This document shows positions 43,946 through 55,540 of a stretch of DNA of 64,000 bases, in pieces. Made by a program: the position numbers and the translations under genes. Below the pieces are notes generated by a model that worked only from the letters and a program-made list of their open reading frames with translations, did no database searches and had not been told where the DNA came from. The stretch lies in NCBI GenBank assembly GCA_963932465.1, contig OZ010791.1, forward strand, positions 152,379,915 to 152,443,914, written 5' to 3'. Every line of letters begins with the position of its first letter. Positions within the stretch are counted from its first letter, which is position 1. Origin of the DNA: Maratus speciosus. Its lineage: Eukaryota; Arthropoda; Arachnida; Araneae; Salticidae.

Positions 43946-44190
43946 TCTATATTATAAAGGACAAACATATCTGTGCGTAACGCATACGTCATTCTGCGAA
44001 TGGCAACATTTGAAATCTGAAATGAAATTTCGCTTTTGCAATTCTCTCAACAACAAATTTTTAAACTTTTATACATCGCACATTTTCAATTTTTACACCG
44101 TTGTATAGGGGGGGAAATGTACTTTTAAATGAAATTTGTTTGAAAGCTATATCTCAATTTATTTTTGAGATATTAATTTTTTTGTAGTTT
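43946..44190 (+). mobile_element. Helitron-like 5' end, copy 1
   Basis: TCTATATTATAAAGGACAAA, then CTGTGCGTAACG and ACGTCATT.TGCGAAT, match the start of the copy at 45555. The base before TC is A, as expected for Helitron insertion. The right limit is not defined; homology fades near 44190. No CTRR end with hairpin was found for this copy. Confidence 0.55.
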
Positions 44191-45554
44191 TTAATACCAT
44201 TTTTCTAATTGTGGCAACAAAAGTACACTTCTATTGAAAGTAAATGAAAAATAGTCGAAAATAGGACATTACTGTACCTTTTTGTTGCCATTTTCTCATA
44301 AAACCTGAAAAAAAGTTGAAATTAAAATACGTGCTATGCCAACAATATCGTCTGTTATTACACGATAATGACGTAATATGCATACTTTTCTATAGATGAG
44401 GTTTAAGACTGGATTGTAAAAGTGGATTGCTTTAGCGGATGCAAATGACGTCATTTTATAAAATGAGCGTAATTTAATTCTTAAAACTGAAATATGTTTT
44501 GTGGAGGTGCGTCATTTTCATCTCAGCTGCTTCCTCAAGTTTTTGTCCAAAATTCTCGCGACTAATAAAATTTTAATGCTGTTCTTTAGGACATTCTACT
44601 ATAATTTTATCAAAATAGCACAATTTGCTTATTTTAATTTTTCATAATTTTTTATAATCTGTATATTTAAAACACAAGTGTGTTTTTTAGTCAGTTGCCC
44701 TGATCTTTCTGCTGAACCAGTTTCATTAATTTTTTAAACTGAAATTTATAATTGTTCATTTATAGATGTGATCGCACTAGCTTTTTTAATATCCCCACTT
44801 TTATATTTTAATTTTAAAAGTATTTTATGAAATTTCTGCAAAGTGGTGAAAATTAGATAGGTTTCACTACTGCAGAGAAGAGAGAAATAACGAGATTTAT
44901 TTATCTTTATCCATGTCATTTTCTGATAAAAATTCAAAATTGTTAATAAAAATTGTTGTATAGGGTTTAGTAGCGCAAAATCCCATTAGGGGCATAATAT
45001 TTTGAACGAAAAATGACATACTGCTTTTGAAAACATGCATTTTTCCTGATAAATTTTAAATTTTGTTTTCTCTTCTGCATGTGTACTGATACTAAGTTTC
45101 AGACACTAGGCGAAATGCTTATTTAAGTGAAAATGAAGTCATATTTAAAAGAAAACGAACATTTTAATACAAATGTGCCTAAAAACATAAATTACGGAAT
45201 TTTTTACTCCCCGGTACTGAGATTAGTATCTCAAGTTAAAGTGTCCGTCTGTTTATATAAAAGATGTTGCTGACAATCATGACTTCAATTTTTGAATTAA
45301 AATGATTTTAAAAGGGTCAAACAAACTACAATTTAAAAAAAAAATGATGGATACCGATATTAGAAGTGCGTATGTACATTTTGAGAAAATGAAAAGGATG
45401 TCTGGTTTAGATTTCATCCGGAAAAAATTCTACGATCGTGTTGTCATAATGGAGTAAATTTTGCTCTTTTTCATTCCGGAATACCAAGCATAAGAGCCTC
45501 AATTGATAACCTCATCCTAATAACTGATATTAATTATATTTTACTGATTACATT
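44191..45554. other. Non-coding stretch, possibly Helitron copy 1 interior
   Basis: AT-rich with no coding motif or TIR. A 63-codon minus frame (44937-44746) is unsupported. Confidence 0.4.
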
Positions 45555-46564
45555 TCTATATTATAAAGGACAAACGTATCTGTGCGTAATGCTGACGTCA
45601 TTTTGCGAATAGAAACACTTCGCGATCAAATTTCGGTTTTGAAATTTTCGCTACTGTAATTTTTTTTAACTTCTGACCATCGTACATTTTCAATTTTCGT
45701 CGCACAGGAAAAAAATCTACTTCAAATGCAATTAGTTTAAAAAATGTATCTTGATTGACTGATTTATTATGCTTTTTTTAAATAATTTTTAAGCATGATG
45801 TTTTTAAGTTTATCTTATTACGTGCCGGCTTCAATACATAACAATAATAAACATTTTGCACATAAAGCAGCCAGCACTGTTCAGCATTTGCTTCTGTCTG
45901 TTTTTGTATAAAGAAATTAATACCTCCTTTATAAACAAATAAAACAATAATACTAAAAGGATACAAATCTAATATATTTGTAATAGTATAATTTAAATTT
46001 TTAGATCACCAAATAGGGGAAAAAAATTTCAATTGGAATTTGTTTCCAAAGTGCATCGCAATTTACAGATTGTCTATGGTTTTAAAAACAATTTTATAGC
46101 ATAAAATATTTTTTTTAAATTTATCTATATCGCGCGGAGCTCGATTACGAAAGATTAATCCGTTTGCCCTTAAAACAACATAAAGAGTTTATCATTTCCT
46201 TACGGCTAATATCCGCTAAAAAAGCTTCCCTATGAATAAATAAATAAAACAAAAGTTTAACAGACATGTAATTGAACTATGCGCTGAAAGCCCTGAAATT
46301 ATCAGAATATAAAAGGATGCCCTAAGTAGCAAAATCTTGGTCAAATAACTGTTAGCATGCGGTTATTAAAAAAATATCGCTTTTGATAAATTTCAAAACT
46401 TTATTTGATTGTATAATTCATATTTTTCATATGAAAAATGCTTTTTTAATGTTAGTAGACAATCTAAAAAAATTATTGCATATAAAAAAATATTAGGTTT
46501 CAGTTTTAAAAAAAAAATTTCACCTATATTCTGTAACCCGGGAAGCCCGGATACGATCCCCTAG
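45555..46564 (+). mobile_element. Non-autonomous Helitron, copy 2
   Basis: It starts TCTATATTATAAAGGACAAA (45555) and ends with the hairpin CCGGGAAGCCCGG (46539-46551), nine nucleotides, then CTAG (46561-46564), followed by T. This is the canonical Helitron 3' end. The base before TC is T rather than A, so the 5' boundary is slightly less certain. The 1010-bp interior has no Rep or helicase coding. Confidence 0.75.
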
Positions 46565-48849
46565 TTCAGTTATAAAAACTAAATTATTTAATTAAATGAA
46601 TTGTTGAGTGTATAAAGTACAGTACATTTTCTCGAATGATGATTATTTTTCTTTTTCAATTTAACTAGGTTTCGATTAAAAAAAAAAAAAAGAATCAGCT
46701 AGAAAATCTTTTGGTGCAGTTTGATTTATGAATATGAAATTACATATTTTTAAATGGAGCTGATTATGAAATTACATATTTTTAAATTTTAGCTGTAAAT
46801 GGAACGCTTAAAATCTGTTAAAACTTTTTCATTTGCAAAATGATTATGGTCAAAATCGACATAATAAATTGATATAAATAATTGAATTATTATGAATTAT
46901 TATATGAATTTAAATTTAATTCGGAGTTCGAAATGGAAAAATCGACGAACAGGAACGCTATTTCCAAAATTATTACTTGTCTAAAAGTTTTTTTTTTTTT
47001 TTTTTTTGAAAGTATAGACAAATTTATTTCTAACCATACAAAAACAATTTTAAAAGATGCATTCAAGATTCTAAATAATAATGAAAAACGTTACATAGTC
47101 AAAATAAGCTATATATATATAAAGCTGTAACAATATGTTTTAATAATTGCACGAACCTAAACGATATTTACCACAATTTTATGAACTGGAATATCGTTCC
47201 GGTTTGCCCCGGTACATTTCGAACCCCGAAATAATTGATATTTTTTGTAATAAAACAATTGTTTTTAAATAGTTTCATATTAAATAATTTTTAATCAAAC
47301 GATGATGAACTGTAAATATACGGTGCTTTTCGTGCGTATTGCATGTGTGCCCCCCCCCCCCCCTCTAACATTTACTTTTTAAAAAATCGAAATTTGCTTG
47401 ATACATGACACACACGCGGTTTGAGAATTGACATCTTCATTGGCCTTTGTATAAACTGTTAGGCATTGCAATGAAGTCATTGGGCGGCAATTTTCTATGT
47501 AAATTTCGTCAATTATAAAGCAATTACTTGCAACTATTGTTTAACTTTAACAATGACGTTTATACTTTAACTAGGAAGGTAGCCCGTCAAAAATGACGGA
47601 AATTTAGATATAAGGATATATACAACTCATGTGCAAGAATATGTGTTTTCTCGCTTGTTCCGCAGTGATAGATGAAAATAACACATTTTAAGAAGGAAAC
47701 ACATTTATGAAAAACTGTGTACAGTAGAAGACCACTAATCTGCACAGTTTGGTTCCAAGTGTTATGCAGATTTGAGGCTTTTTGCGGTCATGTCTATTCA
47801 ATCTTTGTTTACATTTTTTAAAATTCATATATTGGACAATTTAGATTGTTAAGCCTTAAAAATAAATAAATTATACACTTGAAGTGAGGTAAAAACTATT
47901 AAATTATCGTATACGATTTCATGAAATGGTATTATATGGTATTATTTGAGTGTGCTTCACGATCTTGGGTACGACGTTGGCGAAATTGGCTGCAACTTGT
48001 CATAATCCTAATAGTGTGGGCCGCTATAACAAAAAAATAAACCAGTTTTTAGTAAAATTTCTGATATAAAGTAGTTTTCAAAAACTTGTGTAAAATTGCA
48101 GCCGTTCTCATGTTATGTCAGTCCAAGGAATAATGTTTCTAACACTGAAGAGTTTACATGTATATGTGGAATTTAGAAAAGCTTTGCCAAAAGAAATGTC
48201 CTGAAATGACATTGTAATTCCTCGAACTTCTAAGTTTAATCGGGCCCTTATGTTGTTTACTGAAATCTAATAAATACAGTTATTTTGGATATTACACCAG
48301 AATTAAACAGTTAAACTTATTTAACTTAAACCCGATGTTACTTCCCGATGTTATGTTTTAGTATTAAGAAAGAAAATTATTTAAATTTTTCAAATCATGC
48401 ATTTATAATTTTTTTACGTCTTTAATAACTAAATAATTAAAAAATAGGCTTTTGTTCTGAGCTCATAAATATGACAATAAAATAATGTAACTAAGAGACA
48501 TTGCAAAATTAAATCTTTGTTATTTCAAACCATAAACAAATGATGCCGCCACCATTTTACCTACTATGACGTCATTAGAATATTGTCCATTGATTGTTGG
48601 AGAACATACTTTGTGAATGATTACCTCAATGACTTAATTTTTTTTACGGTTCACGATGAATGAATCACTTGTGTTTGTTTAGGTTTATGGAATGAGATAT
48701 TAAGCTGTGAACCTAAATTCAAATGAAGTTATCCAAGGATATGAATATTTTTAATCGAAATTAAAAATCGTGCTTTGATCTCGAACTAAAATGTTTTAGT
48801 TTGTATAATTTTTTATTTCTGTTAATTATTTATTTATGTACTTTTCCAT
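46565..48849. other. Non-coding stretch
   Basis: AT-rich. It has a 16-C run at 47350, a small hairpin CCGTCAAAAATGACGG (47583-47598) and a possible lone pogo-type end, CAGTAGAAGACCACTAATCT (47732), without a partner. An 82-codon plus frame at 46882 is low-complexity. Confidence 0.4.
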
Positions 48850-50014
48850 TATAGCGCTTTTTTAAAAAAAGCTTGGCGCCATTCGGGCATCAGAAAGTGA
48901 GATATGTTGCCAAAATATATAAACAGCTATGACAACAAATCTAATGAACTTTTATTTTTGTTTATTGCACTTATATACATAAAAAAAATCGTTTCTAAAT
49001 ATATATAATATTTTTTATATACAAATTACGGCACAGACTTCAGATATGAACCGGGATACCTAACTGGCGCCAAAATGGTGTTATTTTGCCTGCTACGGTA
49101 ACCCGGCTATTGTTTTTTATTTATTAATAAATTGTTTATTTACTTTTATTTTCTGTTTTTTTAATTATATAAACTGTTTTGTTCTATAGTTATTATTCAA
49201 AATGTTATTTATTTATAGTTATTTCCTTTTCAAAATGATAGCAAATAATTTAAAAATATATATGTAACTGGTATTCGAAAGCGAGATTTTTGCCAAATTG
49301 GCGTCAGAGAAAAATCACGCCAACCCCGATGCGTACATGACATCTGTGCAAAAATTACTTCTGTTTCTTTATAAAAATGGGTAAATAGCTTTTATATATT
49401 AAATAAATTGTATACATACAGAACAAATTGCTTGTGAGTATGAAGCAGTAAATAGGTTGTCAGAAAATACGTTGGCAAACTTCTTTCTCGCCAAGAAATT
49501 TTTCTCCGAAGTATTGTACATAAGCAATGATTGATAGAGATGCATTTTTAATTATGATATGCGCTTTTATGTTTCACTACATTTATGCATACTATACTGT
49601 GTGTATAAATGCTACAGTTCATATGCAGGGCTACACAAAAGAATTCGTAAGGGTTACTGAGTATGAGAGTAAATTGCTTAAAGGTGGTTTTTAAAGGAGT
49701 TATGCATTTTTACGCTGAAATGCATTTAGTTTACCAAGAAATGTTTGTAGAATATAGATAAAATGATATACAGGGTCACGCAAAGCATTGGATACATAAC
49801 CGTCTATGGATGATAATATCTGGAAATATGGTTTCAGTAGTTTTAAGAGTGTTTTAGTTTAAATTAAATTTTAGCTAAATAGTGGCATGTAATAACAGTA
49901 CTATTGGCTATGGACGGTAACTGCTGAAATCAATTTTTAAAATTTTTTATGCGTTTTCTAAAATGTTTACTTAGTTATCTTATTTACCTTATTTCCCTAA
50001 ATGACGAAGTTTTG

Positions 50015-50508
50015 AGTAATTCTTAGTTATCCCGCCGACCAAATTACTGTCGCCAAATTGTAAGATTAAATGCCAACAATGGTTGTCATTAATTAATGAA
50101 TTGTAAGAATAAATGCTATGGCCAATAAAACCTTTAATTCGACGTTTTATTTGTACTTTTATTACTGTTTGGTACAGATGTCATATTCGCCCCATATTGG
50201 CGCGATTTTTTTCGGTTGCCAATTTGGCGAAAACATCAACAGCATAAACAACATAATCCGGGTTACCACATCAAACAAAATAGCGACACTTTGACGCAAG
50301 TTAAGTACCTGTTGCCTATATGATATTGGCGACAGAAAAAAATCGCGCCAATATGGGGCGAATATGACATCTGTTCCTAATGTTTTACTAATTTATTTGT
50401 TCTTTCGTAATTTAAAATAAAAATTATGCCAATGTGTATAATTTGGCGAGTGGTTTGGCGATTTATATAATTTGGCGAAATTGGTCGATGGGATAACTAA
50501 GAAGTACC
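50015..50508. mobile_element. hAT-like MITE with perfect 8-bp TSD
   Basis: AGTAATTCTTAGTTATCCC at the left pairs with the inverse of GGGATAACTAAGAAGTACC at the right (17 of 19). AAGTTTTG flanks both sides (50007-50014 and 50509-50516). It contains the complete GCCAA MITE at 50174-50374, so the order of insertion is clear. A fragment of the same family lies inside the Helitron at about 35184-35270. Confidence 0.85.
50174..50374. mobile_element. GCCAA MITE, complete copy 1
   Basis: ACAGATGTCATATTCGCCCC, then ATATTGGCGCGATTTTTT, at the left is exactly inverted at the right, giving a TIR of about 38 bp. The interior has TTGCCAATTTGGCGAAAACA, TCCGGGTTACC and AAGTACCTGTTG. It is nested in 50015-50508. 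Confidence 0.9.
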
Positions 50509-50654
50509 AAGTTTTGTTAAAGCATTCAGGATGTGTTGAAAAGTGTTTCATATTCTATGCTTAACGCATAATTTTTCTTTCTTCTTTAGTCTTATTTTGC
50601 ATTTATTTTATTCTTAATTTTTTTAGCTTTATACTGCTTTATAGAAACTTTGGC

Positions 50655-50866
50655 ATAGTTGTCATATACGCCCCATATTGGCGCGATTTTTGTCCGACGC
50701 CAATTTGGCGAAAACATCAACAGCATAAACAACAATATCCGGGTTACCATATCAAGCAAAATAACGACACTTTGGCGCCAGTAAGTACCTGTTGTGTATT
50801 AAGTACCTGTTGCGCCTTGGCGTCAGAAAAAAAATCGCGCCAATATGGGGAGTATATGACATCTGT
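50655..50866. mobile_element. GCCAA MITE, complete copy 2
   Basis: GTCATATACGCCCCATATTG, then GCGCGATTTTT, at the left and its inverse at the right (AAAATCGCGCCAATATGGGG, then TATATGACATCTGT). It matches copy 1 throughout (ACATCAACAGCATAAACAAC, AAATAACGACACTTTGGCG), with a small AAGTACCTGTTG duplication. It lies 280 bp from copy 1 in the same orientation. Confidence 0.88.
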
Positions 50867-51960
50867 GTCTAAACTTTAATATTTAATGTTTAAACTCTTA
50901 GCTCCCCCCCCCCCTTGCATATAGTACAAACTATAACACAGACAGCGCAAAATAATAGACAGTTTGGTATTTTTCCACTGTAGGGGCTTTGGCGTTTTTA
51001 AAAAAAAAGCTTGGTGTAATTTGGGCATCAGAAAGTGAGATTTGGGTACTTTTCCGTTATACAGATACCATTGTCGCCAAGCGTAATAGTTGGCGCAAAA
51101 TGAAAATCACGTGAATTGAAGCATTTGAAAAATAAAAGAAAAAACTTTGTCGATACTAAAGTGAGCATTTAAAAAATATAACTTTTGAAAATTCCAGACT
51201 TTTACGAACCATTTCATTAAATCACAAATATATACTTAAAATAAGTGAATAAATAACTGTTATAAAATAAAGCAATAAAATAAAACTCATATTAAACTGC
51301 TGGCATAAAATTACAAATATCTTTTAGCATTTTGAAATAATTGGCGCATTAGCATACATTTTGGCATGTTGTCCGTATAACGGAAAAATATCGAGATTTG
51401 TTGTCAAATCATATAAACAGCTATGAAAATAAACTTGATGAGCGTTTTTGTTTGTTTTATATGTTTATTTTATATGCATATTATTGATATTTTTATGTAC
51501 AAATTACATTTGTTTCTGTATAAATTTAGAGAAACGTTTTTTTTTTTTTTTTTTTATGTTAAATAAGTCATATAAATTTCGAAAAAAATGCGTGTGTATA
51601 TAAAATGAAACAGTGGATAGGTTCCCGGAAAATATGTTGCCAAATTTCCTTTTTCGCCAAGGCACCTATACTGGAAAAGTACCTAAAGCACATTAAAATC
51701 GCGCAGTTAGGAGCTCACACAGTACAGCGTCGTCTATTGGCGGTTATTTTATTAGTAGCATCGGGAGGAAGATGTAAAGATGTACTTTAAATTCTCACCC
51801 ATAGATTTTAAAAAAATATCTTAAAAGAGCGGAGTTTAAGTTAAATTTCGGTGACCTCCTTAATGAAAGATTAATGGTTTTAAATGGGAATTTCGCCAAA
51901 TTAGCCAGCTATCGCCAAGTTTGCTAACATTTGGCGCTACTGTGGTAACCCTGAATTAGT

Positions 51961-52249
51961 ATTTTTTACACTTACTCATTTCAATGAGGCGGTCCTACCG
52001 GAATTGTGAGGGACACACAGAGACTTGGATTTTATATAAATAGATAGAATAAAATCTAATTCATTAATTACTAAGAGATGTTAAATAAAGCAGTAAAAAA
52101 GTTTTTTTATACAAACTGTCTATATGCTTCAGCTTCATTGAAACCATTTTCAAGACATGTGTGAATGTTGTACCGATGCATGATCTATAATGCAATGTAC
52201 ACTATAGATCATAGATACTGGTATTGATCCTACAGGTATTATAGATATG
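51961..52249. other. Non-coding, with a probable retroelement or Helitron end
   Basis: GTGAGGGACACACAGAGACTTGGATTTTATATAAATAGATAG (51997-52047, given as landmarks only) resembles the tail of arthropod repeats that end in short ATAGAT units. No body is attached. Confidence 0.35.
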
Positions 52250-52251
52250 TA

Positions 52252-53312
52252 CATTCGTGGGAAAAAAAAAAGTAAACACCCCGTACTAACTCCTCAATAA
52301 ATAATCGTAGAAGAAAATTAGTGGTACCGAACGATTGGAAATAAAGTCTACTTTTAAATGATGTATATAAAATTTGCTTAGGGGGCCATCTACATATTAA
52401 AACGAATCCAAACTTCATTTTTTTCAATGGCAATACCCAATTTTAACGAGATATTTCAAATCTTCGGTTCAAACTATGCCTAGACACCGAATTTCAAGTC
52501 ATTTGAATGATAAGTTTTTGAATTATAAACATTCAAAATTTAGTGCTTCTAATGTTAAATTACATTTTCATATTTTTATTTATATCTACAGAAATTATGC
52601 TCCTAATGTACTAATTTTTTTGGTAGCAATAATACTAATATACCCAAACATAAATACGCTGAATTTGCATTTTTTTAAAATAATTTTATGATATGAATTA
52701 TGAAATTAATATTCGAAAAAATTATGAACTGCAACCTACCATTTTTTGGATGGATTTAGATTTATTAAGTCCTGCTTTATGGAAATCCAAAATTTCATAT
52801 TTTTCTTCCAAGTAGTTTTCAAATTATGCTTAAAAAACGGCAAAATGATGGTTTAAGGGGACCTCTATAATAAAAGAGACTAGATATTTAGAAATTTCTT
52901 CTGCTGTCCTGTAATCTAGCAGGCTTCATTGACTTCTTAAGGTGCCTTGATCAAGATGGGGGCTCTCTCGGTTAACAATCGAGTTCTGAACTTCAATTTG
53001 GATGCAACCCTTAAAATACGCTCGTTTTAAAATAATTTCTCAGAAACTTATGGTACGAATTGCATAACAATTTGTTTTTAGGCTAATTGAAGGGTGTAGA
53101 GTTCCTTTATGCTGTCAGAATTGTTTTCTGCTATTGAAAAAAAAACAAAGTTATGGTTTGTTTTAATATGTAGATGACCCCCTAAGCAAATTTTATATAC
53201 ATCATTTAAAAGTAGACTTTATTTCCAATCGTTCGGCACCAGTAACTTTCTTCTACGATAATTTGTTGAGGAGTTAGTAGGGGGTGTTTACTTTTTTTTT
53301 TTTCCACGACTG
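52252..53312. mobile_element. Tc1-like foldback element with ~170-bp TIR
   Basis: TA|CATTCGTGGGAAAAAA at the left and TTTTTTCCACGACTG|TA at the right. The arms continue through AGTAAACACCCCGTACTAAC, TGGAAATAAAGTCTACTTTT and GATGTATATAAAATTTGCTT to GGGG.CATCTACATATTAAA (about 52415), with inverses at 53145-53300. It is 1061 bp and no transposase is seen. A 71-codon frame (52476-52691) has no motif. Confidence 0.85.
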
Positions 53313-53314
53313 TA

Positions 53315-53512
53315 CATTGTATTATAGATCGTGCATCTGTAGAATATTCTCATTTGTGTTGAAAATGGCTTTGGTAAAGCCGAAACACATTGACAGTTTG
53401 TTTTTTACTTTTTTTTATTCATCACCTTTTAGAACCATATTATCTCTAGGTGCTCGATTTGTTATAATATTTAGAATAAAATCTGTTTGAAATGTTTTCT
53501 CGCATTTTTCTG
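53315..53512. other. Non-coding stretch
   Basis: Nothing recognisable beyond a short low-complexity frame. Confidence 0.4.
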
Positions 53513-53983
53513 CCCAGAGTTATTTAATATTAGAATTCGCGTGTTACACGAGTGCGTGGGATACACGGAAAAATATGGCGATGTTAATTTGGATTTAAAA
53601 CATTTAAAGTAAATTAATACTTTAATTAAAAATCTATTTAAAAAAAAAGTGTATTCTTACTCCAATAAATAGCTTTACATTAAACATGAGTAATGCACAT
53701 TAGTATCTTTTTTAAGTGATATAATGTCTTTTCTTGTAAAATAAATCCCCAGAGTTATTTAAAATTAGAATTCGCGTGTTACACGAGTGCGTGGGATACA
53801 CGGAAAAATATGTCGATGTTCATTTGGATTTAAAACATTTAAAATAAATTAATATTTTAATTAAAAATCTATTTAAAAAAAAGAGTATTCTTACTCCAAT
53901 AAAAATAGCTTTACATTAAACATGAGTAATGTACATAAGTATCTATTTAAGTGATATAATGTGCTTTTCTTGTAAAATAAACA
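53513..53983 (+). repeat. Recent tandem duplication, period 235
   Basis: 53513-53747 and 53748-53983 both begin CCCAGAGTTATTTAA.ATTAG and share GAATTCGCGTGTTACACGAG, TGCGTGGGATACACGGAAAA and CTTTACATTAAACATGAGTA with few differences. The AGAATTCGCGTGTTACACGAG block is partly palindromic. No open frame crosses it. Confidence 0.95.
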
Positions 53984-53985
53984 TT

Positions 53986-55118
53986 CCGCGTTATTACTGT
54001 ACTGCGACATGTTGTTATTTCATAAAGAAAAAAAAATGTATTTTAATAAGTGTGGCAGTGCCTTTACTGCATGACGGAAAATCTCAAACTTAAATTTCTC
54101 TCTCTCTCTCTCTCTTTTTGTTCTACTGTCAAAATCACCAATAAATTTCAGATCTCATAGTGGGAGAAATGATTGTATCTAGAAGTTTTCAAGAATCTAA
54201 TGTGTGAAAAAAATACCCCGATACTTTTGGATAAAATGTATTTTTTTTTTCTTTTTCCAAAATTCAGCTGCTTTATAGTTTTACAAATCTTGCTACTATC
54301 CGCATTATAGTCGAAAATACCGCATATGACTCTCATTTACTGATTTCTGCTACTGGCTAACACATTTATTATACAGGTGCCTCACTTGTGAAATTGCCAC
54401 CACTGGGTATTGAAAGTTCAGTTATTAACATTAAGCCATCTTATATTAAGGGCTCAGACTGAAATGTTATTATTGATAAAAATCATAGTGTGATTTCAGA
54501 TCAAGTCCCTAATAAATCAGACATACCTCAAAAATTCTATCTGTTATTAGATATCCATGCATCGGGTTAAAAAAAAAATGCTATTATACCTTGCATATTC
54601 TTTTTTCAGTTTTTTTATGCTGAAACTACTTGATATATAATGCAGAACAGAAGTCAAATATAAAATATAAATGACAGTAATATTATTGGAAGCTACTGCC
54701 TGTCATCTATTCCCTTCAGCTACTACACCAGATGAATGTTATTTGCATATTTTATTATTTCACCGTCTATTAGAAAGTGGAACGTGCATAAAAATGGGAA
54801 AAGTTTGATGGACAGGCGCGTTTATTTTTATGACTGATCCGAGAATGAACGCGAAGAGGTTGAACTAGTTCTAGTCCAGGAAAAAGCCGGAGTAGAGAGT
54901 GGAGATCTAGTTTTCTTCCGCTAGTTGTGTGTTCATAATTACCTGCTGCCCAACTGGTTTACCTCTACACAGAAAAGGCTTGGCTCTCTCCTTTCCTTAG
55001 AAAGAATGTTGTCCAAGGAAGGTCGCTAGGATGTAGGAGCTTTTTTTTCTTAATATGCTTTTTATACTGATTTATCTCGGTTTGACGTTTGAAAGCATCT
55101 CATTCTCATACTCTCGCT
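53986..55118. other. Non-coding stretch
   Basis: AT-rich. 54830-55040 is less AT-rich (GAACTAGTTCTAGTCCAGGA, CTGCTGCCCAACTGG) but has no open frame or tRNA-like fold I can support. It lies just downstream, on the minus strand, of the coding remnant at 55119-55534. Confidence 0.4.
54093..54115. repeat. (TC)n microsatellite
   Basis: About ten TC units. Confidence 0.95.
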
Positions 55119-55534
55119 TTACGACCTGAGTTGAATTTGAATATAAGGATTAAACATATCGGCATTCCATGTAGAATTTAAAAAAGAGAGACATCTTTTA
55201 AAAACTATTGGCTTCGATTTTGTAAATGATGGAATATATTTATCGTCACTTTTTAAAAGCTGATATTTTGTTTCCCCCCAAACCTTTGAAAGAAGTTTTC
55301 CCGCTTGCCCATTAACGTTTTTCGAAACCAATTCTCAGTGTACATTGCTGTATTTGCAGGAATATTACCTTTATTTACATTGATGATGTGAGGTAGTAAT
55401 TTCAGAAAAAATTGCCTTTCTTCTTCGTAGGGAAGTTCAGTCCAGTGTGCAGGCTTTCCTAAGGCTTTCCCAGGCTTTCCTAAAAATCCAAAGGTACGCG
55501 TTAGAATATCGAGTTGGAAAACCATATTTTTCAC
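55119..55534 (-). pseudogene. Unrecognised coding remnant with one frameshift
   Basis: Two overlapping minus-strand frames look like one protein of about 135 residues. The upstream part (55534 to about 55270) has LTRTFGFLGKPGKALGKP, WTELPYEEERQFFLKLLPHI and AMYTENWFRKTLMGK. The downstream part (about 55290-55119) has YQLLKSDDKYIPSF, FKRCLSFLNSTWNADMF and ends at a TAA. The frames meet at a run of six G near 55274-55279, a likely one-base indel or assembly error. Composition is balanced, unlike the repeat ORFs. A possible acceptor TTTTTAG precedes GAAAGCCTGG on the minus strand (about 55486). I cannot name the family. It could be a real exon, a processed pseudogene or a transposase piece. Confidence 0.45.
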
Positions 55535-55540
55535 AGACGA

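Larger units (their letters stand above)
49600..50600 (+). repeat. Dispersed repeat copy interrupted by a hAT-like MITE
   Basis: CAGGGCTACACAAAAGAATTC, CTATGGACGGTAACTGCTGA, CTAAAATGTTTACTTAGTTATC and, beyond the insertion, AAAGTGTTTCATATTCTATG match 32090-32400 in order. The insertion occupies 50015-50508 plus its target duplication. Confidence 0.75.
48850..51960. repeat. Cluster of GCCAA/TTGGC-rich MITE copies and fragments
   Basis: Fragments at 48870-49120, 49260-49350, 50174-50374, 50655-50866, 50985-51110, 51355-51450 and 51890-51955 share TTGGCGCCA, GGCATCAGAAAGTGAGAT, CATATAAACAGCTATGA and GGTAACCC. Two copies are complete (listed separately). The fragments lie in both orientations. 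No coding is seen; a 61-codon frame at 51605 is part of the repeats. Confidence 0.7.
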
